Shown here: in pieces, positions 55,321 to 64,000 of the stretch
Layout of the letters: each line of letters begins with the position of its first letter
Numbering within the stretch: position 1 is the stretch's first letter
Assembly: GCF_030518155.1 (NCBI RefSeq)
Contig: NZ_JAULRU010000836.1
Location: 1 to 64,000, forward strand
Reading direction: 5' to 3'
From: Gilvimarinus gilvus
GTDB lineage: Bacteria > Pseudomonadota > Gammaproteobacteria > Pseudomonadales > Cellvibrionaceae
Length of the DNA: 64,000 bases
Position numbers and translations under genes: made by a program
The notes under the pieces: generated by a model
What the model was told of the DNA's origin: nothing
Databases searched by the model: none
Seen by the model: the letters and a program-made list of their open reading frames with translations, nothing else

Positions 55321-55355
55321 GCATACATTGTCTGACATGGATTCTTATACCCTCG

Positions 55356-55721
55356 ATGAGTACACCGCTGTTAATTTGTGATGACTCGAAAATGGCTCGC
55401 AACCAGGTTGCCCGAGCCCTGCCTCCCGGATGGGACGTCGACATTACCTTCGCTACCAATGGTAAAGAGGCTGTGGAGGCCATTCGTGCGGGGAAAGGTG
55501 AAATGGTGTTTCTCGATCTCACTATGCCCGAAATGGATGGTTACGAGGTGCTGGAGGCTATTCAAAAGGAAAGCCTAAAGAGTGTCGTGATCGTCATTTC
55601 TGGGGACATACAACCCAGCGCACACGAGCGGGTCACAGGCTTGGGCGCGATCGACTTCATTAGAAAGCCCGTCAACGCCGACAAGCTGCAGGATACCTTG
55701 CGTCGCTTCGGCCTAATTTAG
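55356..55721 (+). CDS. Stand-alone response regulator receiver protein
   Basis: 121 residues, a single CheY-like receiver domain. Acidic pocket D9/D10, phospho-acceptor D54 in VFLDLTMPEMDGYEV, S82 in VISGD and K104 in FIRKPV are all in place. No output domain and no kinase gene is adjacent, so the partner is unknown; it may act by protein contact as CheY does. No strong Shine-Dalgarno precedes ATG 55356. avtA follows 18 bp later. Confidence 0.92.
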   Translation: MSTPLLICDDSKMARNQVARALPPGWDVDITFATNGKEAVEAIRAGKGEMVFLDLTMPEMDGYEVLEAIQKESLKSVVIVISGDIQPSAHERVTGLGAIDFIRKPVNADKLQDTLRRFGLI

Positions 55722-55739
55722 CCCGTTTGGGCATTTTCC

Positions 55740-57008
55740 ATGCAATTTTCTGAGTTTGGCCAAAGGCTGACGGCCGCCTCCGGTATTGTCTCGTTAATGG
55801 ACGATCTGGGCTGCGCCCTGCGTGAAAACCCGAATATGCTGTTTCTGGGCGGCGGCAACCCCGCTCGGATCGATGTTGTCGAGCGGCATTTGACGCAGGC
55901 TATGCAGGCCGTGTTGGCGCGCGGAGACGACTTACACCAGATGTTTGGGGTATACCAGTCACCGGCCGGCGATGCAGCTTTTCGCCAGGATTTGGCGGAG
56001 CATCTCAACCGCGAGTTTCATTGGCGGCTGAACGCGGGCAATATCGCGCTGGCAAATGGCAGTCAAAGCGCCTTTTTTACGTTGTTCAACCTATTGGCTG
56101 GTCGTCAGGGAAGTGGCCAAAATCGCAAAATTCAGCTGCCTTTGGTGCCGGAATATCTCGGTTACAGCGAATTGGGACTCACCACCGACTTTTTTCATGC
56201 TAACAGGCCCGCTATTGAACGCTTAAGTGAGCACGAGTTTAAGTACCACCTCGACCTGACGAGCTTCGCAGTAGAGCCTGATACGGCGGCCTTGTGCGTC
56301 TCCCGGCCCACCAACCCGACGGGCAATGTCATAACCGACGCCGAGATGGCTGAGCTCGATCGTGCAGCGTGTGAGGCTGGCGTGCCGCTTATTGTCGATG
56401 GTGCCTACGGTCTGCCATTCCCGTCCATCGTATTTACCCAAGCCAGTTGTCGCTGGAACGAAAACACAGTGTTGGTGCTGAGTTTGTCTAAGCTAGGGTT
56501 TCCCGGGGCGCGCACCGCCATTGTAATTGCCAGCGAGGAGCTTATTGATGCTTTCGCCAAAGCCAATACCGTTATGAGCTTGGCGGCGGGCAACGTGGGC
56601 CCGGCCGTCGCGCACGAGCTGCTGCGGCGGGAGCAATTGCTTTCTCTGGGCCGGCTTACGATTGCGCCGTTTTACCTCGAGCGTTGCCAGCAGGCAGTGA
56701 GGGTGCTGAATCGGGCCTTGGGACACCTGCCGTACCGGCTGCACAAGCCGGAGGGCGCGATATTTCTGTGGTTGTGGTTCGAAGGCCTACCGATTAGTTC
56801 GCAAGCGCTTTATCAGCGTTTGAAGGCCAGAGGCGTTTTAGTGATTGCCGGTGAGCACTTTTTCCCCGGCCTTGCCGAACCCTGGCAGCACCGCTATGAG
56901 TGTATTCGCTTGAGTTACGCGCAACCGGCGCAGGTGGTGGAGCAGGCTGCGCGCATTATCGCCGATGAGGTCACCCAGATATATGAGCGTCAAGGCGATC
57001 ATTGCTAA
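55740..57008 (+). CDS. avtA: Valine--pyruvate aminotransferase
   Basis: A PLP fold-I aminotransferase interconverting valine and pyruvate with 2-oxoisovalerate and alanine. 422 residues close to E. coli AvtA (417). N-terminal SGIVSLMDDLG and FLGGGNPARI, then VYQSPAGDAAFR, SRPTNPTGNVITDAEM, VDGAYGLPFP and the PLP Lys K251 in SLSKLGFPGAR. A C-terminal arginine region (CIRLSYAQP) holds the carboxylate. It is 18 bp after the receiver gene; any functional link is unclear. Confidence 0.94.
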   Translation: MQFSEFGQRLTAASGIVSLMDDLGCALRENPNMLFLGGGNPARIDVVERHLTQAMQAVLARGDDLHQMFGVYQSPAGDAAFRQDLAEHLNREFHWRLNAGNIALANGSQSAFFTLFNLLAGRQGSGQNRKIQLPLVPEYLGYSELGLTTDFFHANRPAIERLSEHEFKYHLDLTSFAVEPDTAALCVSRPTNPTGNVITDAEMAELDRAACEAGVPLIVDGAYGLPFPSIVFTQASCRWNENTVLVLSLSKLGFPGARTAIVIASEELIDAFAKANTVMSLAAGNVGPAVAHELLRREQLLSLGRLTIAPFYLERCQQAVRVLNRALGHLPYRLHKPEGAIFLWLWFEGLPISSQALYQRLKARGVLVIAGEHFFPGLAEPWQHRYECIRLSYAQPAQVVEQAARIIADEVTQIYERQGDHC

Positions 57009-57025
57009 ACCTTGGTAGATTGTGT

Positions 57026-57382
57026 TCAGTTGCTCTGATTGAGCCGGTACCAGGGGCGCGTGCTGCGGCATAGCTGCTGAAAGTGTTCGCGCTTGCGCTC
57101 CGCCGAGTCGTAAAAATAGTACTCTTGGGTGGGCGCGCGGTTAATCCAGCGTCTGGCGTTTTGAATAAGCTCGACATGCAGCTTAGGGACGCCGAGTTTG
57201 CGGTCGCTGTTGTAGCTCTGGTTCCAGTGAATAAGTATCTGATGGCAAGCGTGAACCGCGGCCTGTTCGGCATCTTGCGCGTCGATACGACGGCAAGTTA
57301 GAAATCCTGTGATGACACTTTCTGTATGATTTTCAATAAAAATATCCGTGCCGCAGACAATGACATCAAATAGTGTGGACAT
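57026..57382 (-). CDS. Hypothetical protein, function not recognised
   Basis: 118 residues, no signal peptide or membrane helix. The N-terminal LFDVIVCGTDIFIENHTESVITGFLTCRRIDAQDAEQ region may form beta strands, followed by a helix (AAVHACHQILIHWN) and a charged C terminus with PTQEYYFYDSAERKREHF. It is convergent with avtA, with a short gap. I recognise no domain. The frame is well formed and no better frame competes, so it is probably real. Confidence 0.6.
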   Translation of the reverse strand: MSTLFDVIVCGTDIFIENHTESVITGFLTCRRIDAQDAEQAAVHACHQILIHWNQSYNSDRKLGVPKLHVELIQNARRWINRAPTQEYYFYDSAERKREHFQQLCRSTRPWYRLNQSN

Positions 57383-57572
57383 AGGCGTCGCGCAACCTTA
57401 TTTACCGCAAACGTTACAACATGGCCGCTCGTTAAAGCGTACTCCTCCAGAGTAGACGACCTTTACGCCGGTGTCCGAGAAGTGGCGCGCATCATAACGG
57501 AAACAACTTATATCCTCTAGCGCCCTGTGTCAGGTCTTTTCCCTGAGCGTCGGATAGGGCATATTAGCGCTT

Positions 57573-57884
57573 ATGCCTTACATTGCGCTTGCCAAATTGC
57601 ACGAGCTTCACGACGGCTATCGCCAGTCATTGCGGCTCAACGGAAAAGACCTGCTGCTGTTGCAAGAGGGCGGCAGGCTCATGCTGCTGTTAAATCAGTG
57701 TCCGCATCAGCAAGCCCGTCTAGATCAGGCTACGGTCAACGGCCAGTGGTTGCGCTGCCCATTGCACGGTATCGAGTTCTCTCTCGATACCGGCCGGGCG
57801 GCAAACCCCGCCAGTTGCCAGGGCAGACTGCAGGGGTTTGCTCTGGTCTACGAAGGCAATACCGTCGGGGTGGAGGTGGATTAA
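57573..57884 (+). CDS. Small Rieske [2Fe-2S] protein
   Basis: 103 residues. Cluster ligands C43-x-H45 (QCPHQQ) and C62-x-x-H65 (RCPLHG) define a Rieske ferredoxin. There is no signal peptide or membrane anchor, so it is cytoplasmic, like the ferredoxin components of assimilatory nitrite reductase (NirD-like) or dioxygenases. No partner gene is adjacent. The start ATG 57573 fits the domain. Confidence 0.9.
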   Translation: MPYIALAKLHELHDGYRQSLRLNGKDLLLLQEGGRLMLLLNQCPHQQARLDQATVNGQWLRCPLHGIEFSLDTGRAANPASCQGRLQGFALVYEGNTVGVEVD

Positions 57885-58006
57885 CTCTCCGGCTTATCCC
57901 TTTGCCTGGCTCGGCCAGAGGCCGCCAACTCGGTTTTATTTCGAACAATAGCCTTTTCGTCTTCATAGAGCCTGAATACGCGGTTTCTCAGAGCCTGCCA
58001 CTGAGG

Positions 58007-58012
58007 TATAAT
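58007..58012 (+). promoter_or_regulatory. Candidate -10 box upstream of fmdB-like gene and aspS
   Basis: A perfect TATAAT lies 72 bp upstream of the zinc-ribbon gene. No good -35 is seen at 17 bp, so promoter strength is unclear. Confidence 0.35.
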
Positions 58013-58084
58013 TGCGCCCTTTTTGGCGGCCAGGGCTCCCTGGAGCGCTGTTTATTGGTAGGTTTTATTGCGAGGTATCGGACC

Positions 58085-58348
58085 ATGCCTATCTATGAAT
58101 ACCGTTGTGAAGGTTGTGGCCACGAGCTAGAGGCACTGCAAAAGCTAAGCGATGCCGCATTGATCGACTGCCCCGCCTGTGCGCAGGCGCAGTTGGTGAA
58201 GAAAATTTCTGCCGCCGGATTCCGCCTGAAAGGCGGCGGTTGGTACGAGACTGATTTCAAATCGGGCAAAAAGAAAAATATTGCAGGTGATACCGCCAAG
58301 CCGGTCGCCGGCAAAAGTGAATCGAAACCGGCGTCGCCGGCCAGTTAA
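58085..58348 (+). CDS. FmdB family zinc-ribbon protein
   Basis: 87 residues. A zinc ribbon with C8-x2-C11 and C29-x2-C32 (YEYRCEGCG and DCPACA) is followed by the conserved GFRLKGGGWYETDFK tail and a disordered Lys/Ser/Ala-rich end. FmdB-like proteins sit just upstream of aspS in many gammaproteobacteria; the function is unknown, probably regulatory. The start is ATG 58085 (MPIYEYRC). It is 52 bp before aspS. Confidence 0.93.
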   Translation: MPIYEYRCEGCGHELEALQKLSDAALIDCPACAQAQLVKKISAAGFRLKGGGWYETDFKSGKKKNIAGDTAKPVAGKSESKPASPAS

Positions 58349-58400
58349 ATCGGGGTTGGCAGACTGTTAGCTCCCCAAGCGAATAGACGGGAATACAATT

Positions 58401-60188
58401 ATGCGCAGTAATTACTGTGGCGCTCTCAATGCCTCTTTTATCGATCAAGAAGTGACCCTGTGTGGATGGGTTGATCGTCGCCGTGACCACGGTGGTGTGA
58501 TTTTTATTGATCTTCGCGACCGCGATGGCATCGTGCAGGTGGTCTTTGATCCGGACGCCAAAGAAAACTTCGCTCTCGCCGACAAGGTACGCGGAGAGTA
58601 CGTGCTGCAAGTAACGGGTAAAGTTCGGGCCCGCAATGCGGCCACAGTGAACCCCAATATGGCTACCGGTGAAATCGAGGTGTACGGTACCGGCTTAGAA
58701 ATTCTCAATGAAGCCGAAACCACCCCTTTCCCGTTGTCCGAGCACTCCAGTGTCGGGGAAGACGTGCGCCTAAAGTTCCGCTACTTGGACTTGCGTCGCA
58801 CCGATATGCAAAAGAGTCTGCAGTTCCGCTCCAAGGTAACGATTGCTATACGCAACTACCTGGACGAAAACGGTTTTCTCGACATTGAAACCCCTATTCT
58901 GACACGAGCGACTCCCGAGGGCGCCCGTGATTATTTGGTGCCGTCGCGTACTCACGAAAATAAATTCTTCGCGCTGCCGCAATCTCCGCAATTGTTTAAG
59001 CAATTGTTAATGGTTTCGGGATTTGATCGCTACTACCAAATTGCCAAATGTTTCCGCGATGAAGACTTGCGCGCTGATCGTCAGCCTGAATTTACCCAGA
59101 TCGATATTGAGACCTCCTTTATGGATGAAGAGGGCATCATGTCGGTTACCGAGGGTATGATTAAAACCCTGTTCAATGATTTGCTCAGTGTTGATCTGGG
59201 CGTGTTTCCACGCATGGATTACGCCACAGCGATTGCCAAGTATGGGTCAGATAAGCCAGATATGCGTATCCCGCTGGAGCTGGTCGATATCAAAGACCTG
59301 ATGACCGAAGTTGAATTTAAGGTGTTCTCCGGTCCGGCCAAAGACCCCAAAGGCCGTGTGACTGCGCTTAAAGTGCCCGGTGGTAACGAAGCACTGACCC
59401 GCAAGCAAATTGATGATTACACTAAATTTGTGAGTATTTACGGAGCAAAAGGTCTGGCTTACATTAAAGTCAATGATGCCAGCGATATGGAAAACGGTCT
59501 GCAATCGCCCATTGTTAAGTTTCTGCCCAATGACGTGCGCAAAGCCATTCTTGAGCGTGTAGAAGCAGCCAATGGTGACTTGATCTTCTTTGGTGCCGAT
59601 AAGGCCAATGTTGTGACCGAAGCGCTGGGCGCGTTGCGCTGTAAATTGGGCGAAGACCTAAATCTGTACACCTGTGAGTGGGCGCCTTTGTGGGTCGTTG
59701 ACTTCCCGATGTTTGAAGAGGGCGATGACGGTTCAATGCAAGCGTTACACCACCCGTTTACCGCACCATCGTGCTCGCCCGAGGCGCTTAAGTCGAATCC
59801 GGCAGAAGCCCTGTCGCGCGCTTACGATATGGTATTAAATGGCACGGAACTGGGCGGTGGTTCGGTTCGTATTCACGACCAACCCATGCAGCAGGCCGTA
59901 TTTGATATCTTGGGCATTAGCGCGGAAGAACAGCGCGAAAAGTTTGGCTTCTTACTGGATGCTCTGAAATACGGCGCGCCGCCACACGGTGGTTTGGCGT
60001 TTGGCCTGGATCGTTTGATCATGCTGATGATTGGCGCGTCGTCGATCCGCGACGTGATTGCTTTCCCTAAAACGCAAAGCGCGGCCTGTGTCATGACCGA
60101 CGCGCCGGGTGCGGTGGACGCGACGCAATTGCGCGAATTGCACATTCGTCTGCGCCAGAAAGAGAAACAGGAAAAAGCCCCCGAGTAA
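58401..60188 (+). CDS. aspS: Aspartyl-tRNA synthetase
   Basis: Class IIb synthetase of bacterial type. 595 residues with an N-terminal OB anticodon-binding domain (1-105), catalytic core with motif 2 ([18 protein letters not shown]), the bacterial GAD insertion (about 290-420) and motif 3 ([13 protein letters not shown]). The starting MRSNYCGAL is the family N terminus. A terminator follows. No asparaginyl-specific features or gatCAB genes are seen in the window. Confidence 0.98.
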   Translation: MRSNYCGALNASFIDQEVTLCGWVDRRRDHGGVIFIDLRDRDGIVQVVFDPDAKENFALADKVRGEYVLQVTGKVRARNAATVNPNMATGEIEVYGTGLEILNEAETTPFPLSEHSSVGEDVRLKFRYLDLRRTDMQKSLQFRSKVTIAIRNYLDENGFLDIETPILTRATPEGARDYLVPSRTHENKFFALPQSPQLFKQLLMVSGFDRYYQIAKCFRDEDLRADRQPEFTQIDIETSFMDEEGIMSVTEGMIKTLFNDLLSVDLGVFPRMDYATAIAKYGSDKPDMRIPLELVDIKDLMTEVEFKVFSGPAKDPKGRVTALKVPGGNEALTRKQIDDYTKFVSIYGAKGLAYIKVNDASDMENGLQSPIVKFLPNDVRKAILERVEAANGDLIFFGADKANVVTEALGALRCKLGEDLNLYTCEWAPLWVVDFPMFEEGDDGSMQALHHPFTAPSCSPEALKSNPAEALSRAYDMVLNGTELGGGSVRIHDQPMQQAVFDILGISAEEQREKFGFLLDALKYGAPPHGGLAFGLDRLIMLMIGASSIRDVIAFPKTQSAACVMTDAPGAVDATQLRELHIRLRQKEKQEKAPE

Positions 60189-60202
60189 CACTCGCTCGGG
60201 CA

Positions 60203-60234
60203 AAAGGTGGCCGGGCTTTGCCCGGCTTTTTTTT
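60203..60234 (+). terminator. Terminator of aspS
   Basis: GCCGGGC (60210-60216) pairs with GCCCGGC (60220-60226) around TTT, followed by eight T, 22 bp after the aspS stop. Confidence 0.93.
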
Positions 60235-60277
60235 GAGTTAAATTTGTCAAAAGGTAAACAAAAAAGCGGAGATCACT

Positions 60278-61024
60278 ATGGCTGGCCACAGTAAATGGGC
60301 AAACATTAAGCATCGAAAAGCCGCGCAGGATGCCAAACGAGGCAAGGCGTTTAGCAAAATCATTCGCGAGCTAACCGTGGCCGCCAAAGGTGGCGACAAT
60401 ACCGATGATAATCCGCGTTTGCGTGCCGCTGTCGATAAGGCGCTGGCGGCCAATATGAAAAAGGATACGATCGACAAGGCGGTAGCCAGAGGCGCCGGTA
60501 ATGCGGAAGGTGAAAACTACGAAGAGTGTACCTATGAAGGTTATGGTGTAGGCGGTGTGGCGGTTTTAGTCGAGTGTATGACTGATAATAAAAATCGCAC
60601 CGTGGCAGAAGTGCGCCATGCCTTCAGTAAGCGTGGTGGCAACCTCGGCACGGATGGCTCGGTCGCTTACTTGTTCAGCCGAATTGGCCAATTAGTGTTT
60701 ACCGGCGATGACATCGAAGGTGATACTTTGATGGAGGCCGCGCTTGAGGCTGGCGCCGAGGAGTTTATTGAGCACGATGATGGCAGTGTGGAGTTGGAGA
60801 CTGCGTTTGAAGATTATTTCGAGGTTAAGCAAGCGCTGAATGAGGCGGGCTTTCGCCCTGAAGTTGCTGAAATCACCATGAAACCTGCAACCACCGTTGA
60901 GCTGGATAAAGACGGCGCGGAAAAAATAATGGCCCTGGTGGATATGTTGGAGGAGCTGGATGATGTACAAAATGTATACACCAACTCGGATATTCCCGAT
61001 GCTGTATTTGCTGAAATGGAGTAG
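60278..61024 (+). CDS. yebC: YebC/PmpR-family protein
   Basis: 248 residues beginning [23 protein letters not shown], the TACO1/YebC signature. Family members are DNA-binding regulators (PmpR) or, as reported more recently, ribosome-associated factors that ease stalls at proline-rich stretches. The acidic C terminus and [13 protein letters not shown] are family hallmarks. It sits in the standard position between aspS and ruvC. Confidence 0.97.
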   Translation: MAGHSKWANIKHRKAAQDAKRGKAFSKIIRELTVAAKGGDNTDDNPRLRAAVDKALAANMKKDTIDKAVARGAGNAEGENYEECTYEGYGVGGVAVLVECMTDNKNRTVAEVRHAFSKRGGNLGTDGSVAYLFSRIGQLVFTGDDIEGDTLMEAALEAGAEEFIEHDDGSVELETAFEDYFEVKQALNEAGFRPEVAEITMKPATTVELDKDGAEKIMALVDMLEELDDVQNVYTNSDIPDAVFAEME

Positions 61025-61105
61025 AGAATTTAATCTTTGCTCAGTTGTCAGATTCTTGCGACACTGTATATCGAAAACTTACAAATTAACCACTGAGCGT
61101 AGGCG

Positions 61106-61624
61106 ATGGCACTGGTAATGGGGATTGATCCCGGTTCACGCAAAACGGGCTTTGGTATCGTGAATGCCATTGGTGCGCGTTGCGAGTACGTCACCAGTGG
61201 GGTTATCCGTATTCCCGACATCGCGTTCCCGGAGCGGCTTAAGTTAATCTTTGATAGTGTTACCGAGCTGATCGAGCAGTACGTGCCACAAGAGTTTGCC
61301 ATTGAGCAGGTTTTTATGGCCAAAAGTGCCGGTTCGGCGCTCAAGCTCGGCCAGGCTCGGGGCGCTGCGATAGTCGCTGCGGTAAATCAGAATTTGCCCG
61401 TCAGTGAATACGAGGCGCGCAAGGTAAAACAAGCCATAACCGGCACCGGCGCCGCAGATAAGTTACAAGTGCAGCATATGGTGAAAACCCTGCTGAAATT
61501 ACCCGCAGCCCCTCAGGAAGACGCGGCAGATGCACTTGCCATCGCTCTTTGTCATGTAAACTCACAGCAACATTTGTTAAAAACCGCCAGAGCCCGCAGC
61601 TTTCGCCGTGGCCGTATGGTATAA
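61106..61624 (+). CDS. ruvC: Crossover junction endodeoxyribonuclease RuvC
   Basis: Resolves Holliday junctions as a dimer with RuvAB. 172 residues. The acidic catalytic residues appear in [12 protein letters not shown] (D8), [23 protein letters not shown] (Glu) and the C-terminal [14 protein letters not shown] (two Asp). The C terminus is basic ([10 protein letters not shown]). It is separated from ruvA by 36 bp without a terminator, so ruvCAB are probably one unit. Confidence 0.98.
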   Translation: MALVMGIDPGSRKTGFGIVNAIGARCEYVTSGVIRIPDIAFPERLKLIFDSVTELIEQYVPQEFAIEQVFMAKSAGSALKLGQARGAAIVAAVNQNLPVSEYEARKVKQAITGTGAADKLQVQHMVKTLLKLPAAPQEDAADALAIALCHVNSQQHLLKTARARSFRRGRMV

Positions 61625-61660
61625 AGGGTCTTTCAACGAATTGGTAATACACTCGGCACA

Positions 61661-62266
61661 ATGATTGGACGATTGCACGGGACTTTGCTGGAAAAGCAGG
61701 CGCCTTTTTTACTCCTCGATGTCAGTGGTGTGGGTTACGAGCTGCAAGCTCCGATGACGACCTTCTACGCGCTGCCAGAATTAAACCAGACTGCGACCTT
61801 GTATACCCACTTGGCTGTTAGCGAAACCGCGCAACAGCTGTTTGGTTTTGCCCGCCGCAGCGATCGCGACTTGTTCCGTACATTAATAAAGGTCAATGGC
61901 GTAGGCCCTAAAATGGCTGTCGCTATTTTGTCTGGAATGGATGCCGGGCAAATTGCCCGCTGTGTTCATGAGGACAATGTCACCGCGCTGGTGAAAGTGC
62001 CGGGGGTTGGCAAAAAGACCGCCGAACGGCTGGTGATCGAGTTGCGCGACAAGCTTGCCGCGCCTGCCACAGGGGGCGACCTACTCAGCCCCGCGCCCAG
62101 CGCGGCGGCCTCAGTTGGTGCAGACAGCGAAGCGGAAAGCGCTTTGATTGCGCTAGGCTATAAACCCACAGAGGCCACGCGAATGGTGGCCGCGGCGAAG
62201 CGAGTTCAGCCTGAGGCCAGCGCGCAAGAGTTGATACGCCTGTCGTTGAAAAAGGTGGCCGGTTAA
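61661..62266 (+). CDS. ruvA: Holliday junction branch-migration protein RuvA
   Basis: The tetrameric junction-binding subunit. 201 residues starting MIGRLHGTLLEK. An N-terminal OB domain is followed by two helix-hairpin-helix motifs (VNGVGPKMAVAIL and VPGVGKKTAERLVIELRDK), a flexible Ala/Pro linker (about 140-155) and the C-terminal RuvB-binding helices. ruvB begins at the next base. Confidence 0.98.
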   Translation: MIGRLHGTLLEKQAPFLLLDVSGVGYELQAPMTTFYALPELNQTATLYTHLAVSETAQQLFGFARRSDRDLFRTLIKVNGVGPKMAVAILSGMDAGQIARCVHEDNVTALVKVPGVGKKTAERLVIELRDKLAAPATGGDLLSPAPSAAASVGADSEAESALIALGYKPTEATRMVAAAKRVQPEASAQELIRLSLKKVAG

Positions 62267-63289
62267 ATGATTGAAACGGATCGTCTGATTGCCCCCGAGG
62301 CCGGTGTAAAAGAAGAGCACATAGACCGGGCCATTCGCCCCAAATCGCTGGCCGAGTATGTCGGTCAGCCGGTGGTGCGCGAACAGATGGAAATTTTCAT
62401 TCAGGCTGCGCTCTGTCGCGACGAATCGCTTGATCATACCTTGGTGTTTGGCCCACCTGGACTTGGCAAAACGACCCTGGCCAACATTATTGCTCAAGAA
62501 ATGGGCGTCTCGCTTAAAAGTACATCGGGCCCGGTACTGGAAAAAGCCGGTGATTTGGCCGCTTTGATGACCAACCTTGAACCCGGCGATGTATTGTTTA
62601 TTGACGAAATTCACCGTCTGAGCCCGGTGGTAGAGGAAATTCTCTACCCCGCGATGGAGGATTTTCAGCTCGACATTGTGATCGGCGAGGGGCCGGCTGC
62701 ACGCTCTATAAAACTGGACTTGCCGCCATTTACTTTGGTTGGCGCAACCACAAGGGCCGGGCTGCTCACCTCACCGCTGCGCGATCGCTTTGGTATTGTG
62801 CAGCGGTTAGAATTTTACAATATCGCTGATTTGACGCGAATTGTGGCTCGTTCGGCCGGCCTGCTCGGTGTTGAAATGGACGAGCAGGGCGCCTGCGAGG
62901 TGGCCAAACGTTCGCGTGGCACGCCGCGTATTGCCAATCGCCTACTGCGGCGGGTGCGAGATTTCGCTGAAATAAAGGCCGACGGCAAAGTGACTAATGA
63001 CGTTGCCGACCGCGCCTTGAATATGCTCAACGTGGATGTGCGCGGGTTCGATCATATGGACCGGCGCTTGTTGTCGGCAATGATGGATAATTTTGCCGGC
63101 GGCCCGGTGGGCATTGACTCACTGGCTGCGGCGATAAGCGAGGAGCGGGGCACTATTGAAGATGTGATAGAGCCCTACCTGATTCAGCAGGGGTTTATTA
63201 GCCGAACGCCGCGCGGTCGTATTCTGACAGCTCACGCGTACGAACATTTCGGTGTCCCTACCCCCGATCGCTTTAAGGACCCCTCGTGA
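62267..63289 (+). CDS. ruvB: Holliday junction branch-migration helicase RuvB
   Basis: The AAA+ motor of branch migration. 340 residues; [11 protein letters not shown] box, Walker [14 protein letters not shown], Walker [18 protein letters not shown], sensor 1 VGATTRAG, arginine finger region [11 protein letters not shown], and the C-terminal winged helix with [18 protein letters not shown]. It directly follows ruvA and overlaps ybgC by four bases. Confidence 0.99.
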   Translation: MIETDRLIAPEAGVKEEHIDRAIRPKSLAEYVGQPVVREQMEIFIQAALCRDESLDHTLVFGPPGLGKTTLANIIAQEMGVSLKSTSGPVLEKAGDLAALMTNLEPGDVLFIDEIHRLSPVVEEILYPAMEDFQLDIVIGEGPAARSIKLDLPPFTLVGATTRAGLLTSPLRDRFGIVQRLEFYNIADLTRIVARSAGLLGVEMDEQGACEVAKRSRGTPRIANRLLRRVRDFAEIKADGKVTNDVADRALNMLNVDVRGFDHMDRRLLSAMMDNFAGGPVGIDSLAAAISEERGTIEDVIEPYLIQQGFISRTPRGRILTAHAYEHFGVPTPDRFKDPS

Positions 63290-63708
63290 GTCAGCCCGGC
63301 TTTGCAATCCCGGTGCGAGTTTATATTGAAGACACCGATGCCGGTGGTATCGTTTATTACGTTAACTACCTCAAATTTATGGAGCGTTCGCGTACAGAAT
63401 TTTTGCGCCAATACGGTTATGATAAGCCCGCCATTCTCGAGGACGGCAAGCTTTTGGTCGTGCACCGCGCCGAGGTCGATTATCAGCGCTCGGCCCGACT
63501 CGATGACCTTTTGAGCGTGAGCACAGAAATAGAGAAGTTGGCGCGCACCTATGTGGTGTTTCGCCAAAGTATTCTCAGAGGGAACGAATTACTGTGTACC
63601 GGTCTAATACGTATTGCCTGCGTAGCGCCGGACACCATGAAGCCATGCGCCATGCCCGCCACGATGTGCGAGCAGTTGGCCAACAATACAATCACAGACA
63701 TAAGTTGA
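63286..63708 (+). CDS. ybgC: Tol-Pal system-associated acyl-CoA thioesterase
   Basis: 140 residues, hot-dog fold. The active-site region [27 protein letters not shown] has the catalytic Asp and the conserved His/Tyr neighbourhood of YbgC. It acts on short acyl-CoA or ACP and interacts with the Tol-Pal operon. The start is GTG 63286, overlapping the ruvB stop as GTGA, so translation is coupled. tolQ follows 6 bp later. Confidence 0.95.
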   Translation: MSQPGFAIPVRVYIEDTDAGGIVYYVNYLKFMERSRTEFLRQYGYDKPAILEDGKLLVVHRAEVDYQRSARLDDLLSVSTEIEKLARTYVVFRQSILRGNELLCTGLIRIACVAPDTMKPCAMPATMCEQLANNTITDIS

Positions 63709-63714
63709 GTCACT

Positions 63715-64000
63715 ATGCCGAATGAACACTCATTATCCATTTGGGGGTTAATCGCCAATGCTAGTTTGCTGGTGCAATTGGTTATGGCCCTTTTGTTTTT
63801 GGCGTCGGTCATTTCCTGGGTAATGATCGTTCAGCGGGGAATGTATCAAAGCAGCGCGAGGGCCAAGTTTTTGGCTTTCGAGAAAAAATTCTGGTCCGGT
63901 ATCGACCTCAATCAGTTGTATCGCCAGAGTAATGGCAATACGGCGGTTGATGGTATCGAAAGTATTTTTCGCGCCGGCTTCAAAGAGTTCATGCGCTTGC
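63715..64000 (+). CDS. tolQ: TolQ, inner-membrane proton channel subunit (5' part)
   Basis: The first 95 residues; the gene runs off the window. MPNEHSLSIWGLIANASLLVQLVM is followed by a membrane helix to about residue 40 (LLFLASVISWVMI), the first TolQ helix, and the cytoplasmic AFEKKFWSG and IESIFRAGFKEF segments typical of TolQ/ExbB. With TolR it uses the proton gradient to energise TolA during outer-membrane constriction. Directly downstream of ybgC, as in most gammaproteobacteria. Confidence 0.95.
   Translation, partial: MPNEHSLSIWGLIANASLLVQLVMALLFLASVISWVMIVQRGMYQSSARAKFLAFEKKFWSGIDLNQLYRQSNGNTAVDGIESIFRAGFKEFMRL

Noticed and set aside
57527-58348. 273-codon frame ending in the FmdB-like protein
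   Set aside because: Its N-terminal part overlaps the Rieske gene in another frame; only the last 87 codons from ATG 58085 match a family.
61055-61085. CTGTATAT half-site resembling a LexA box upstream of ruvC
   Set aside because: The second half (ACAG) is missing, so it is not a credible LexA site; E. coli ruvC is also not LexA-controlled.

Overview
The window is about 64 kb of chromosomal DNA from a gammaproteobacterium, most likely a marine polysaccharide-degrading member of the Cellvibrionales (Saccharophagus/Teredinibacter/Simiduia-like). This placement rests on gene order and protein character and was not tested by a search. Several blocks known from E. coli and Pseudomonas are preserved: roxA-purB-hflD-mnmA-nudJ-rluE, cspD-clpS-clpA-infA-aat-trxB-ftsK-lolA-rarA-serS, gltA-sdhCDAB-sucAB-lpd-sucCD, and aspS-yebC-ruvCAB-ybgC-tolQ. 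A secreted lyase-like protein at the left end and an alginate-export-type porin at 29.6 kb fit a carbohydrate-using marine bacterium. No phage, IS element, CRISPR array, rRNA or tRNA was recognised.

Layout. 0-12 kb is almost all minus strand: a PL14-like lyase, a lytic transglycosylase overlapping proS, a divergent HIT protein, an HU protein with a histone-like tail, a DUF7931-like/GNAT pair, then the tRNA-modification and purine block roxA, purB, hflD, mnmA, a Nudix gene, rluE and cspD. 12-18 kb holds clpS-clpA (plus) and globin, infA, bpt and aat (minus). The N-degron adaptor, its unfoldase and both N-degron-making transferases therefore sit within 6 kb. Between clpA and the globin gene lies the least ordinary feature of the window, a tandem array of a 138-bp, hairpin-rich repeat. 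18-28.6 kb holds trxB, then ftsK, lolA, rarA, crcB, serS, cysG, a small basic protein and gor. 28.7-31 kb holds a small secreted protein and the porin.

31-44.5 kb is a TCA-cycle superblock. gltA is divergent from sdhCDAB, sucA, sucB, lpd, sucC and sucD, with the E3 gene inside the 2-oxoglutarate dehydrogenase cluster as in Pseudomonas. 44.6-49 kb encodes arginine decarboxylase, a carboxy(nor)spermidine dehydrogenase and a carboxy(nor)spermidine decarboxylase, the S-adenosylmethionine-independent polyamine route. 49-52 kb has a uridine kinase, a NupC-type nucleoside transporter and a methyltransferase. 52-55 kb (minus) has sppA, a DUF2069 protein, a WrbA-like flavoprotein and an ArsC-family reductase in a tightly overlapping run. 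55-58 kb has a stand-alone receiver protein, avtA, an unknown gene, a small Rieske protein and an FmdB zinc ribbon. The window ends with aspS, yebC, ruvC, ruvA, ruvB, ybgC and the 5' end of tolQ.

Most of the window is ordinary core genome. The best candidate for something undescribed is the 138-bp array at 15.23-15.62 kb. Each unit is four palindromes in series. One palindrome presents an AGGAG(G) Shine-Dalgarno-like sequence in its loop and the next holds an ATG, and one hairpin shows stem-extending differences between copies. It may be a REP/BIME-like repeat family, a small-RNA array or a set of mini-ORFs. Sequence alone cannot decide between these.
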